Notes: generated by a model not told the origin, from the sequence alone. A DNA stretch of 12,921 bases from DATKHF01 sp035510355 (GCA_035510355.1 DATKHF010000029.1:1-12921); one strand, 5' to 3'; shown: positions 1 through 6,221, numbered from the stretch's first letter. Numbers and translations: made by a program.

Positions 1-193
1 TGCGAAGCCATACATGACGAGGTGGCCGAGTAGTCAGTTGTAACACCACTATAAGAGCTAAAAGTCCCCGGATGTATTGGTACATTGAGGCACCTGAGGC
101 AAGCCAAAAATCGGGATTTTGTGGAAATAAGAATGTGCCAATAGACAGGATAATCAAGGCAAACAATGCAAGAATCAGTAACAGCTTCCCCAT
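1..193 (-). CDS. Small membrane protein, N-terminal part (cut by window edge)
   Basis: An open frame starts with ATG at 193 and runs off the left edge after 64 codons without a stop. It begins MGKLLLILALFALIILS and is rich in hydrophobic residues. A first membrane segment covers about residues 3-22 and a second about residues 41-54, followed by a basic stretch (TTRPPRHVWLR). A strong Shine-Dalgarno sequence, GGAGGG at 199-204, lies 5 nt before the ATG, which supports both the strand and the start. A TATAAT box on the same strand sits at 226-231, giving a leader of about 26 nt. The product is not recognised. The open frame on the opposite strand (72-257) has no such support and is taken as a shadow. 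Confidence 0.7.
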   Translation of the reverse strand, partial: MGKLLLILALFALIILSIGTFLFPQNPDFWLASGASMYQYIRGLLALIVVLQLTTRPPRHVWLR

Positions 194-225
194 GCAAACC
201 CTCCATATTACTTATCGTCTTATGG

Positions 226-231
226 ATTATA
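226..231 (-). promoter_or_regulatory. Putative -10 box for the truncated membrane gene
   Basis: A perfect TATAAT on the minus strand predicts a start of transcription near 219, about 26 nt before the ATG at 193, leaving room for the GGAGGG ribosome site. No convincing -35 hexamer was found at 16-18 nt spacing. Confidence 0.45.
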
Positions 232-306
232 GAGATAGAAGCACTTGGAGTATGTAAGAATTGTTACTAGTAAAATAATTTTTGTGACAGGTCAAAATTA
301 TGGAAC

Positions 307-1506
307 TTATCTACTAGGCTTTAGCGAGATTACTAGGCTTTCATAGCCTGGATATATGCCAACTTTTCTAAAACTGCGTTTTTTAATTTCTAAAGTACCA
401 TCCAATTTAATAAGACTTTTTAAAATAGTCTTAATCTCAAGCTTAGCAAGTACTGAGCCCATACAAAAATGCGCCCCTACACCAAACCATAGGCCTTTAA
501 CTTCAGGGTTTTGTTCTCTTTCTATATCAAATATATTTGCATTCTGCGTATAGCGTGAGTCGTGCAATATGTTATAAAGCAGAACAATCACACGACGACC
601 TTTCTTGAATTTATAACCAGAAATACTGGCAGTCTCTTTAACTCCATGAAGGAGTATTGGTCCAGGAGTTATATACCTTAAGCCTTCATCGATTGCAGAT
701 TCTAAAAGCTCTGGTTTATTTACTAATAGGTCAAATGATCCTGTATCGATTAGCAATGCTACCAAACGAGGAAATGACGATGATACAGTAACTGTTCCAG
801 CTATTAGAAACATAGTTATAAAACCATAAGTTTTCTCATCGGAGTAGCCGAGAGCTTTAAGCTGGTTTATAAGAGAATTTTTGCTCAATTTTGGATTGTC
901 GTAATATTTCTTAGCAATAACTTTTAGTTCTTTTACGCATTTTTCACCTTTTAATTTATTAGCTTTGGAATAAGTCTTATATTTAAGGTCAACTAGACCC
1001 ATTGCTTCAGTAACGAGATTACTGATTTTTAATAATTCTTTTTCATTAGTGTCACTAACGCCAAGAAGTTTAGACGTAACTTTACTCGTGCATATTCGTA
1101 TATATCTAGCAACATCGACTTCTTGGCCTTTATTCAAATCAGCACATAATTTATCGGTCAATTCTTTTAGCTCCTGACCTACTACTTGAGTTAAAGATTC
1201 CTCTTTAAAATTAGCTAGTAAAGCAAACTTAACTCGATCGTGCTCCTCTCCCTCCATACTAAGCAACGTTGGGATATCTCCCCAAAGCTCAGATATTAAT
1301 GTACCTAGCCCGCCAGCTTCGTTAAAACTAAAGTGATCTGTGTCTCTTAATATGGTCTTCGTTAATTCTGGATCGTTAATAAAATAGCCTAATTTTGGTA
1401 TGTAAAACGCTTTCCCGAAATGCCGAAAAGTACGTCCTGCAATATAGTTTGAAGGACGTAGGGCTAGAAACGCTCTCTTCTCATTAAACTTAGCTTTTAA
1501 CTGCAT
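307..1506 (-). CDS. Cytochrome P450
   Basis: This is a soluble bacterial-type P450 of 399 aa, a usual length for the family. The heme-thiolate loop is FGVGAHFCMG at residues 341-350, with Cys348 as the heme ligand. The K-helix ExxR motif is E274-G-L-R277, and FDIERE at 326-331 matches the region before the heme loop. The C-helix has H89-D-R91. The I-helix reads AGTVTV at 236-241: Thr240 is kept, but the usual acid before it (AGxD/ETT) is Val239, so the normal proton-delivery pair is incomplete. No ferredoxin, reductase or fused redox domain lies in the window, so the electron donor and substrate are unknown. An in-frame TGA 6 nt upstream fixes ATG 1506 as the first possible start. There is no Shine-Dalgarno sequence; a -10 box 8 nt upstream suggests a leaderless mRNA. 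The gene is A/T-richer than the heat-shock genes, so horizontal transfer is possible. Confidence 0.93.
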   Translation of the reverse strand: MQLKAKFNEKRAFLALRPSNYIAGRTFRHFGKAFYIPKLGYFINDPELTKTILRDTDHFSFNEAGGLGTLISELWGDIPTLLSMEGEEHDRVKFALLANFKEESLTQVVGQELKELTDKLCADLNKGQEVDVARYIRICTSKVTSKLLGVSDTNEKELLKISNLVTEAMGLVDLKYKTYSKANKLKGEKCVKELKVIAKKYYDNPKLSKNSLINQLKALGYSDEKTYGFITMFLIAGTVTVSSSFPRLVALLIDTGSFDLLVNKPELLESAIDEGLRYITPGPILLHGVKETASISGYKFKKGRRVIVLLYNILHDSRYTQNANIFDIEREQNPEVKGLWFGVGAHFCMGSVLAKLEIKTILKSLIKLDGTLEIKKRSFRKVGIYPGYESLVISLKPSR

Positions 1507-1514
1507 CTGGGATC

Positions 1515-1520
1515 AATATA
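1515..1520 (-). promoter_or_regulatory. Putative -10 box of the P450 gene (leaderless)
   Basis: TATATT on the minus strand ends 8 nt before the ATG at 1506. Transcription would begin at or within 2 nt of the start codon. No -35 match is seen. Confidence 0.45.
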
Positions 1521-1522
1521 AC

Positions 1523-1536
1523 ATATCTTAAGATAT
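1523..1536. promoter_or_regulatory. 14-bp perfect palindrome between divergent genes (candidate operator)
   Basis: ATATCTTAAGATAT equals its own reverse complement. It lies between the start codons of the P450 gene (1506, minus) and the DUF998-like gene (1548, plus), touches the plus-strand -10 box, and sits 2 nt from the minus-strand -10 box. A dimeric regulator bound here could control both genes. A chance A/T-rich palindrome cannot be excluded. Confidence 0.4.
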
Positions 1537-1539
1537 AAT
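1534..1539 (+). promoter_or_regulatory. Putative -10 box of the DUF998-like gene (leaderless)
   Basis: A perfect TATAAT ends 8 nt before ATG 1548 (9 nt minus one codon if GTG 1545 is used). The predicted transcript would begin about at the start codon, which favours ATG 1548. No -35 match is seen. Confidence 0.5.
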
Positions 1540-1547
1540 TAGCGGTG

Positions 1548-2213
1548 ATGAACCCAGCAGTAAAGACTATCAGATTTACAGCGTATGCTGGGTTATTTTT
1601 TTATAGCCTTTGGATAGTAAGTTACGTTTTTAATCCTCATCTCTCATATACACAATCTTACGTAAGTGAGTTAGATGTAGGCGGACAACCCTATGTCTGG
1701 TTATTTAGAATTGGTAACTTCTTAGGTTCGTCACTTTTATTTACAGCTTTTTATTTATTTCTTATAAGGACAAAAAGTAGAGCAATCTCAAACGAAAAAA
1801 TTCTTATACTCAAAATATTATGCTTAGGAACCGGCGCAGCTATATTGAATTCATTTTTCCCGATGGATTGTAGCGCAAGCCAATCAAAAGTTTGTTTTGA
1901 GCAACAACAAAAATACACATTCGGACCTAGCCAATGGGTCCACCTAGTAACAAGTATAATTATGTTTGGTGGTTTAATTTTCGTTCAATATTACAGTACT
2001 TTTAATATTATTAAGTCTTCGGCTAGTAAATTATGGTACAGAATTTCATTATCAAGTTTTCTATTACAAGCACTTCTAAATATTGTTCTGATAGTAGTAT
2101 CTTTTACTGGCTATGGGCCAATAGGTCTACTGCAAAGACTTTCACTACTATGCTTTGAACTTTGGTTTATTTTCATTTTGTTTAACAAGAGAATAAAGCT
2201 GCTGTCTGAATAG
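1548..2213 (+). CDS. DUF998-like multi-pass membrane protein
   Basis: The 221-aa product has six likely membrane helices, at about residues 8-28, 47-69, 79-95, 120-139, 155-178 and 186-204. The order of short motifs fits the DUF998 family: a conserved SEL-x-G stretch after helix 1 (YVSELDVGGQPY, 33-44), a first half ending FPMD (94-97) and a following QWVHL (119-123). Cys98 and Cys106 lie in the loop after FPMD and could form a disulfide if it faces outward. ATG 1548 is preferred to the overlapping GTG 1545 because a TATAAT box ends 8 nt before it. The gene is divergent from the P450 across a shared palindrome, so the two may be co-regulated. Function is unknown; the family call is from pattern memory. 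Confidence 0.75.
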   Translation: MNPAVKTIRFTAYAGLFFYSLWIVSYVFNPHLSYTQSYVSELDVGGQPYVWLFRIGNFLGSSLLFTAFYLFLIRTKSRAISNEKILILKILCLGTGAAILNSFFPMDCSASQSKVCFEQQQKYTFGPSQWVHLVTSIIMFGGLIFVQYYSTFNIIKSSASKLWYRISLSSFLLQALLNIVLIVVSFTGYGPIGLLQRLSLLCFELWFIFILFNKRIKLLSE

Positions 2214-2254
2214 ATTATTGTAATTATTGGGGTGTAAATACTCTTGTTGGATCA

Positions 2255-2641
2255 CTATGATAAGTATTTAGCCAGAATGATTGTGTTAATCAAACTAAGC
2301 CAGAAACAGACTATGGCTAGTCTCATAAAGAATTTGCGGTCTTCGCCATGATTACGTGAGTTGATAACACGTGTGGCCGCGTAAGTGAAAAAGCCAATTG
2401 GTGGCAAAATCCATGTAAATGTATTAGACCAAAATAACAGCTTAAGCCACTTAATGCTTTGGTTTGTTTTTCTTATATAGTGAAGTCCGTAAAAACCTCC
2501 GAGTGCATACGAAATCCACATAACTATATATGCGTATATAAAGAAGTGATACTTTAAACTAATTAACACCACGACGATACCCCATATCAGACCAGACCTG
2601 ATACCTATAATGGCGCCCTGAACTCTTGGAGATCTTTGCAT
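2255..2641 (-). CDS. Unknown four-helix membrane protein
   Basis: The product is 128 aa with four probable membrane helices, near residues 9-27, 31-50, 64-84 and 100-124, joined by short basic loops. A basic N-terminus (MQRSPR) and the motif NSRNHGEDRK between helices 3 and 4 suggest those parts are cytoplasmic. I do not recognise a family. The stop faces the stop of the DUF998-like gene across about 41 nt, and the start is 28 nt from the stop of the nucleotidyltransferase gene. A TATAAT box ends 6 nt before the ATG and no Shine-Dalgarno sequence is present, so it is probably transcribed separately as a leaderless mRNA. Confidence 0.7.
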   Translation of the reverse strand: MQRSPRVQGAIIGIRSGLIWGIVVVLISLKYHFFIYAYIVMWISYALGGFYGLHYIRKTNQSIKWLKLLFWSNTFTWILPPIGFFTYAATRVINSRNHGEDRKFFMRLAIVCFWLSLINTIILAKYLS

Positions 2642-2644
2642 GAT

Positions 2645-2665
2645 CTAATTATACAAAATAATTAG
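2645..2665. promoter_or_regulatory. Inverted repeat over the -10 box of the four-helix membrane protein gene
   Basis: Arms CTAATTAT (2645-2652) and ATAATTAG (2658-2665) are perfectly complementary around a 5-nt loop. The minus-strand TATAAT (2648-2653) lies inside the arm next to the gene, 6 nt before ATG 2641. It could be an operator or a hairpin. It lacks the G/C stem of an intrinsic terminator for the upstream gene that ends at 2670. Confidence 0.45.
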
Positions 2666-2669
2666 CGAA

Positions 2670-3452
2670 CTACTTGACTTCCTTGAGCGTGAACCTCATG
2701 AAATCCAGAACCTCATCGCCAGCATCCATAGTCAAACCCATACGCCAGTTTTCCGCTTTTTCAATTAGATCTTTCCGCTCGGGATAATTTTCTTTAGCCC
2801 ATTTAGATGAAGTAGGTTTGGAATCGGAGCCGTCGTTCTTGGCACGATAAAGTTTGCGGCACATGGTGAGTACTGAATAAGCCTGCATTAGATCAATGCT
2901 CCAGTGTTTCCCGTCACCAAACGGTTCAGGGGAATCTAGCTTTTTCTTCCATTTATTATGCAAGTCCTTGCTTGAGACCTTCCGTACATCCTCCATTTTT
3001 ATGGGTGGAATCAACGACTTAGGCTCAGGGCCTAGCAGTGCGATGCCGTACTCACGAAGCGCATAGACATCGACAAGCCAGTTGTCGTCATAGATCAGGT
3101 CCGGGTCCCACAGTTCGCCGGCGTTGAAACATGGTTGGGGTATTTTGGGCGGTCTGCTGTCGCCGAGCAGATTTTGCAATAAATAAGGCACCTCTATCCG
3201 TTTCTTCCATTCCGGGTATAGTTTTTCCGCTTCAGCGTGTATTGCCTTTATCTTTTCCCTCTGGCTACCAGACAACGGTTTCTTCAAAACTACTATAAAA
3301 TCGAGGTCGCTCGTGGATTTATCAAAACCACCGTAGGTCAAAGAACCGGTCAGATAAAATCCCGCCATCTGAGTACCGAAAATCTTTTTCAGCTCTTTGG
3401 TAAACAGTGCCGCTATTACATTGATATCTTTATAGGGTGTAAGGTTTCTCAT
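2670..3452 (-). CDS. AadA-like aminoglycoside/nucleotide transferase family protein
   Basis: The 260-aa length is about that of AadA (ANT(3'')) adenylyltransferases. The N-terminal nucleotidyltransferase fold shows G36-S37, then D49 and D51 eleven residues on, the G-S-x11-D-x-D metal and nucleotide site. E87 in KRIEVPY is a good candidate for the catalytic base, matching AadA numbering. REYGIALLGPEP (133-144) and the C-terminal helical domain with VLTMCRKLY (194-202) and SKxxxSKWA (211-219) are typical of AadA and DUF4111 proteins. The family moves AMP from ATP to a hydroxyl of drugs such as streptomycin or spectinomycin; whether this one acts on a drug cannot be told from sequence. There is no clear Shine-Dalgarno site. 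It lies downstream of a GNAT gene on the same strand. Confidence 0.85.
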   Translation of the reverse strand: MRNLTPYKDINVIAALFTKELKKIFGTQMAGFYLTGSLTYGGFDKSTSDLDFIVVLKKPLSGSQREKIKAIHAEAEKLYPEWKKRIEVPYLLQNLLGDSRPPKIPQPCFNAGELWDPDLIYDDNWLVDVYALREYGIALLGPEPKSLIPPIKMEDVRKVSSKDLHNKWKKKLDSPEPFGDGKHWSIDLMQAYSVLTMCRKLYRAKNDGSDSKPTSSKWAKENYPERKDLIEKAENWRMGLTMDAGDEVLDFMRFTLKEVK

Positions 3453-3527
3453 ACTCTAAATGCCGGAGGTCAAGCGGCTAAGGACTGTTCTTGATGGGTC
3501 TCAGCAGTGATGGAAGACATGGGCAAT

Positions 3528-3556
3528 ACTATACTATAATCCAAAGTAATTTACAA
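3528..3556 (-). promoter_or_regulatory. Putative promoter of the AadA-like gene
   Basis: On the minus strand TTGTAA (3551-3556), a 17-nt spacer and TATAGT (3528-3533) form a sigma-70-like promoter. Transcription would start near 3521, leaving a leader of about 70 nt before ATG 3452. A second overlapping TATAGT (3533-3538) makes the exact box uncertain. Confidence 0.4.
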
Positions 3557-3584
3557 AGTGGTTCAAAGTCCAGGAGTTTAAATA

Positions 3585-3599
3585 ATCTCAAATAGAGAT
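3585..3599 (-). terminator. Weak hairpin after the GNAT gene
   Basis: On the minus strand, just after the stop at 3613, ATCTC and GAGAT pair around a 5-nt loop and are followed by a T-rich tail (TATTT). The stem is only 5 bp and A/T-rich, so this is at best a weak terminator. Confidence 0.25.
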
Positions 3600-3612
3600 C
3601 TAATGCTTATAT

Positions 3613-4044
3613 CTATAGCTCCCGGTAAATCATATAATTACGTAAGTTTGTGTTTGGGCTAAACGGTCTATCCAGGTCAGACAATTTAAAGCCAACCCTT
3701 TCATAAAAATCCAATGCTGTTTGCCTAGAGTCTGCCCACAAGATTTCTTTTTCTGAATTTATGGCAGTATTCAGAACGTGATCAATTATCAGTCTCCCTA
3801 AACCCAGTCCTTGTTTATCATGTTCTACGGCTATGGCCCAAAACTTATAACCCTTAGAGTCTGGGAATAAAGGACAGTTTAGGGATCCTGAACTACCGAC
3901 TGCAAATACTGTACCTTCAGGTGATGTAACTGCAAAATGACTGGCATCTGGCAATGCATCATACTCTGAGACAGTATTTTTCCACCCAAGCACTTCCCGT
4001 CTAAGCGAATACGTAAGTTCTTGGTTAACACTTGAAACTCTCAC
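3613..4044 (-). CDS. GNAT-family N-acetyltransferase
   Basis: The 143-aa product is one GNAT domain that would transfer an acetyl group from acetyl-CoA to an amine. Motif A is clear: the strand FWAIAVEHDKQ leads into QGLGLG (78-83), the pyrophosphate loop of the Q/RxxGxG/A type, followed by RLIIDHVL. Motif B, LDFYERVGF at 111-119, carries the usual Tyr. The N-terminal SLRREVLGW (13-21) resembles the LRxxVL start of many stand-alone GNATs. The start is GTG 4044; a TATAAT box lies 9 nt upstream with no Shine-Dalgarno sequence. The substrate is unknown. It precedes an AadA-like gene on the same strand, but that gene seems to have its own promoter. Confidence 0.88.
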   Translation of the reverse strand: MRVSSVNQELTYSLRREVLGWKNTVSEYDALPDASHFAVTSPEGTVFAVGSSGSLNCPLFPDSKGYKFWAIAVEHDKQGLGLGRLIIDHVLNTAINSEKEILWADSRQTALDFYERVGFKLSDLDRPFSPNTNLRNYMIYREL

Positions 4045-4053
4045 AATTGCCTA

Positions 4054-4081
4054 ATTATATATGATTGCACAATCTATCAAA
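4054..4081 (-). promoter_or_regulatory. Putative promoter of the GNAT gene, with short inverted repeat
   Basis: Minus-strand TATAAT (4054-4059) ends 9 nt before GTG 4044. TTTGAT (4076-4081) with 16-nt spacing, or TTGATA with 15, is a fair -35. Between the boxes lies GATTG-CA-CAATC (4063-4074), a short inverted repeat that might bind a regulator. Confidence 0.45.
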
Positions 4082-4092
4082 TTGCTTATGTT

Positions 4093-4169
4093 TGGAGGGC
4101 CCAGTGGGACTCGAACCCACGACACCCTGCTTAAAAGGCAGGTGCTCTAACCGGCTGAGCTATGGGCCC
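4093..4169 (-). tRNA. tRNA-Lys (anticodon UUU)
   Basis: The minus strand folds as a full 77-nt cloverleaf including an encoded CCA. The acceptor stem GGGCCCA pairs with TGGGCCC, the D arm is GCTC/GAGC, and the anticodon stem CCTGC/GCAGG has loop CTTTTAA (anticodon TTT). The variable loop is GTGTC and the T arm is GTGGG-TTCGAGT-CCCAC. The discriminator base is U73 rather than the A73 expected for bacterial tRNA-Lys, followed directly by CCA at 4095-4093. Confidence 0.96.
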
Positions 4170-4211
4170 ACTTTTAGCGCGTCATGAATCGCCAGTGGAA
4201 TAACTCCTTAC

Positions 4212-4239
4212 ATTATCCGTTTTTCAGCCTAAAAGTCAA
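4212..4239 (-). promoter_or_regulatory. Putative promoter of tRNA-Lys
   Basis: Minus-strand TTGACT (4234-4239), a 16-nt spacer and GATAAT (4212-4217) make a good sigma-70-type promoter, predicting a start near 4205 and a leader of about 36 nt to be removed by RNase P. The -35 box begins on the base right after the TGA stop of the upstream gene. Confidence 0.6.
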
Positions 4240-4752
4240 TCAGCTGTCGTGCTTTTTATGCTTGCCCCCGGAAGTTTTCGGACGATGGAACCATAACATA
4301 GACAAACAGGCCAGAGCGCTTAGTCCGACTACCAGGCCTTGGTAGTTAGTCAGCTGGGTCCAAAGCGTGTTATTGATGATATTGTTGGCGGCAGTTGTGG
4401 GCAGTAGCGGCACAACTAGTAGTGCACCGACCAGGCCGACACCTATAGCCGGCAGTATATTGAGGGTTTTGCGGGACTTGCCTTTAATTGTATATGCCAT
4501 GAGGGCTGTGGTGACTACTACTGGAAACAGTAGCAGTATTAACCTCCAGGTGCTGTTGGCAGGGTGGAGCGTGGCGGTAGCGTGGGACGAAGATAACAGG
4601 CGTGTTAACGAATTGGTGTCGGTGGTTACAAACTGATTTAAGACACTACCCAGACACAGGCTGAGGAAAACTAATGAAGCATTTACTCTCAGGACAACAA
4701 TAAGGGCAATTGGCAGAATTACAATAAGGGCCAGCGCAACAGCTGATGTCAT
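4240..4752 (-). CDS. Unknown multi-pass membrane protein
   Basis: The product is 170 aa with four or five probable membrane segments, near residues 3-21, 25-36 (short), 70-88, 96-115 and 130-146. A polar Ser/Thr-rich loop lies between about 33 and 68 (TTDTNSLTRLLSSSH), and the basic His/Lys-rich tail (HRPKTSGGKHKKHDS) is likely cytoplasmic. No family is recognised. ATG 4752 is preceded 6 nt upstream by an extended -10 box and has no Shine-Dalgarno sequence, so a leaderless mRNA is likely. Its TGA stop abuts the tRNA-Lys promoter. Confidence 0.72.
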   Translation of the reverse strand: MTSAVALALIVILPIALIVVLRVNASLVFLSLCLGSVLNQFVTTDTNSLTRLLSSSHATATLHPANSTWRLILLLFPVVVTTALMAYTIKGKSRKTLNILPAIGVGLVGALLVVPLLPTTAANNIINNTLWTQLTNYQGLVVGLSALACLSMLWFHRPKTSGGKHKKHDS

Positions 4753-4758
4753 ATTCTC

Positions 4759-4767
4759 ATAATACCA
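4759..4767 (-). promoter_or_regulatory. Extended -10 promoter of the 170-aa membrane protein gene
   Basis: TGG followed by TATTAT on the minus strand is an extended -10 element (TGn-TATAAT type). It ends 6 nt before ATG 4752, which would put the transcription start on the A of the start codon. Confidence 0.5.
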
Positions 4768-4799
4768 TGAGCGTTATGGGAGCTTTTTAAGATAATCTC

Positions 4800-5705
4800 T
4801 TAGGCACCGACTTTGTCTTTTTTGCGGTGCCTGGTTCTGGCGGCTTGTTCAACGTATTCTATAACCTTTTCGGCAATATTACAGTCAGTCACCTTTTCGA
4901 TGGCAAAACCGGGACTGGCATTGACTTCAAGCACCAAAGGACCGCGCTCACTGCGCATCATATCGACTCCGGCGATGCTGAGTCCCATAGCTTTAGCCGC
5001 TTTCTGAGCCGTTCGGCGTTCTTCAGCCGTTAGCTTAACATTTATGCCCTCACCACCTTGGTGTAAATTAGAACGGAAATCGTCATCCAGGCTTTGGCGA
5101 ACCATGCTGGCAACTACTTTACCGTTTACCACGAAGGCCCTGATGTCTACACCGGCACTTTCTTCAATAAATTCCTGGACGAGAAAGTTCACTTCTTCAA
5201 CGTAAAAGGCCTGCATCACAGCTAGAGCGGCCTTGCGTGTTTCGGCAAGCACTACACCATTGCCATGGGTACCCCTGGCTACTTTGATGATAACCGGTGC
5301 ACCGCCCACCTGCTCCAAGACACCGTCAAAGTCGGCAGTTTCCCGCGCAAACACCGTTTTTGGTATGCCTACTCCGGCCTTGGATAGCAGCTGCATGCTG
5401 CGCAGTTTATCCCTGGAGCGAACAATTGCGATCGAACTGGTAGCCGTGAAGACATTCTGCATCTCGAATTGCCGAACGATCGATGAGCCGTATTTTGTCA
5501 GGCTCTCAGCGATTCGCGGGATAATTGCGTCGACGTGACGTACTTCTTCTCCCTTGTAGTGCACGACAGGGTTGCCGCGTTCCAGCGTTACGTAACACTT
5601 GGCATAATTGATAACGCGTACTTCGTGACCGTGGGCCTGCGCCTCTTCTTTCAGACGTACAGTCGAGTAGTTGTTGCTGCCTTTCGATAAGATAATGATG
5701 CGCAT
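4800..5705 (-). CDS. rimK: RimK-type ATP-grasp alpha-L-glutamate ligase
   Basis: RimK uses ATP to add glutamate residues to the C-terminus of ribosomal protein S6 in E. coli. This 301-aa protein keeps the E. coli layout almost residue for residue. It has a Rossmann-like N-terminal domain (MRIIILSKGSNNYS), HYKGEEVRHVDAIIPRI at 49-65 and RSRDKLRSMQLLSKAG at 96-111. Lys141 begins the ATP-grasp glycine loop (KVARGTHGNG, 141-150), DFRSNLHQGG is at 209-218 by the family alignment, and the metal ligands are D248, E260 and N262 (LEVNASPG). The start ATG 5705 follows the stop of the rimB-like gene after 2 nt, with GAGG 7 nt upstream, so the two genes form an operon. The tail is Lys/Arg-rich (ARTRHRKKDKVGA). 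Whether S6 is the target here is inferred. Confidence 0.93.
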   Translation of the reverse strand: MRIIILSKGSNNYSTVRLKEEAQAHGHEVRVINYAKCYVTLERGNPVVHYKGEEVRHVDAIIPRIAESLTKYGSSIVRQFEMQNVFTATSSIAIVRSRDKLRSMQLLSKAGVGIPKTVFARETADFDGVLEQVGGAPVIIKVARGTHGNGVVLAETRKAALAVMQAFYVEEVNFLVQEFIEESAGVDIRAFVVNGKVVASMVRQSLDDDFRSNLHQGGEGINVKLTAEERRTAQKAAKAMGLSIAGVDMMRSERGPLVLEVNASPGFAIEKVTDCNIAEKVIEYVEQAARTRHRKKDKVGA

Positions 5706-5707
5706 TT

Positions 5708-6187
5708 CTAGTCCTCGCTTCCCTTTTTGGTTAAGCTGTTCTCCCTGTATATCTTCCGAAGTAGATGTCGATCGACGCTGGTTTTTGACACGTCGACTAG
5801 AAAACGAGATTTCACCAACTCACGCCCGATAAGTACTGGCATTATATTATCGGTGCGATCAGCTAGAGTGAACGATGCCCAGAAGCTTTTCGATCCAAGC
5901 TTGACGCGTAGTTTGATTTTATACCTTATTGCACTGTGGCCAAAAGAATTTTTTACTGCCACTAATTCGTAGTCAGTAAATTCCATGGAGTAAACCGTTG
6001 GCGCACAGGGGTGTCCCAGTAACTCGGCCTGCAGGACTGTCTTGTCCCCCCGTTTGACCTTTACAGCTTTAACGCAGTGAATAGCCGAGTGATAAGCGCC
6101 GGTATCTATTTTGGCCGGTACTTGGACGTTCAGATCAATAAAATTAAGCTGTTCGCTCCGGCCGATAATTGTTGGTGAATCTGACAT
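5708..6187 (-). CDS. rimB: RimB-like retropepsin-type protease (DUF785/PF05618)
   Basis: The 159-aa protein has a single aspartic-protease-like half. DTG is at residues 28-30 within AKIDTGAYHSAIH, and the family signature MPVLIGREL (116-124) is followed by SRFLVDVS (127-134). Pfam calls this family ATP-dependent zinc protease, but the DTG motif and work on the Pseudomonas rim operon point to a retropepsin-like enzyme that acts against RimK by processing S6 tails. It is the first gene of a two-gene operon and ends 2 nt before rimK. No Shine-Dalgarno sequence precedes ATG 6187. A homodimer would be needed for an active site with two Asp residues. The C-terminus is basic (LRKIYRENSLTKKG). Confidence 0.85.
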   Translation of the reverse strand: MSDSPTIIGRSEQLNFIDLNVQVPAKIDTGAYHSAIHCVKAVKVKRGDKTVLQAELLGHPCAPTVYSMEFTDYELVAVKNSFGHSAIRYKIKLRVKLGSKSFWASFTLADRTDNIMPVLIGRELVKSRFLVDVSKTSVDRHLLRKIYRENSLTKKGSED

Positions 6188-6221
6188 AAATATATAACGT
6201 GGGAATTACGTTTGATCTATT

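Noticed and set aside
72..257. Plus-strand open frame of 61 codons
   Set aside because: It is antisense to the truncated membrane protein at 1-193, which has a strong GGAGGG site and a clear hydrophobic pattern. The plus frame has no ribosome site and no protein-like features.
312..341. Direct repeat TACTAGGCTTT (312-322 and 331-341) at the 3' end of the P450 gene
   Set aside because: Two 11-bp copies inside the last codons. No further copies, no target-site or mobile element structure; probably chance in A/T-rich sequence.
2236..2269. Inverted repeat AAATACT/AGTATTT as a terminator between convergent genes
   Set aside because: Arms of 7 bp, A/T-rich, with a 20-nt loop and no T-run in the right place; too weak to call.
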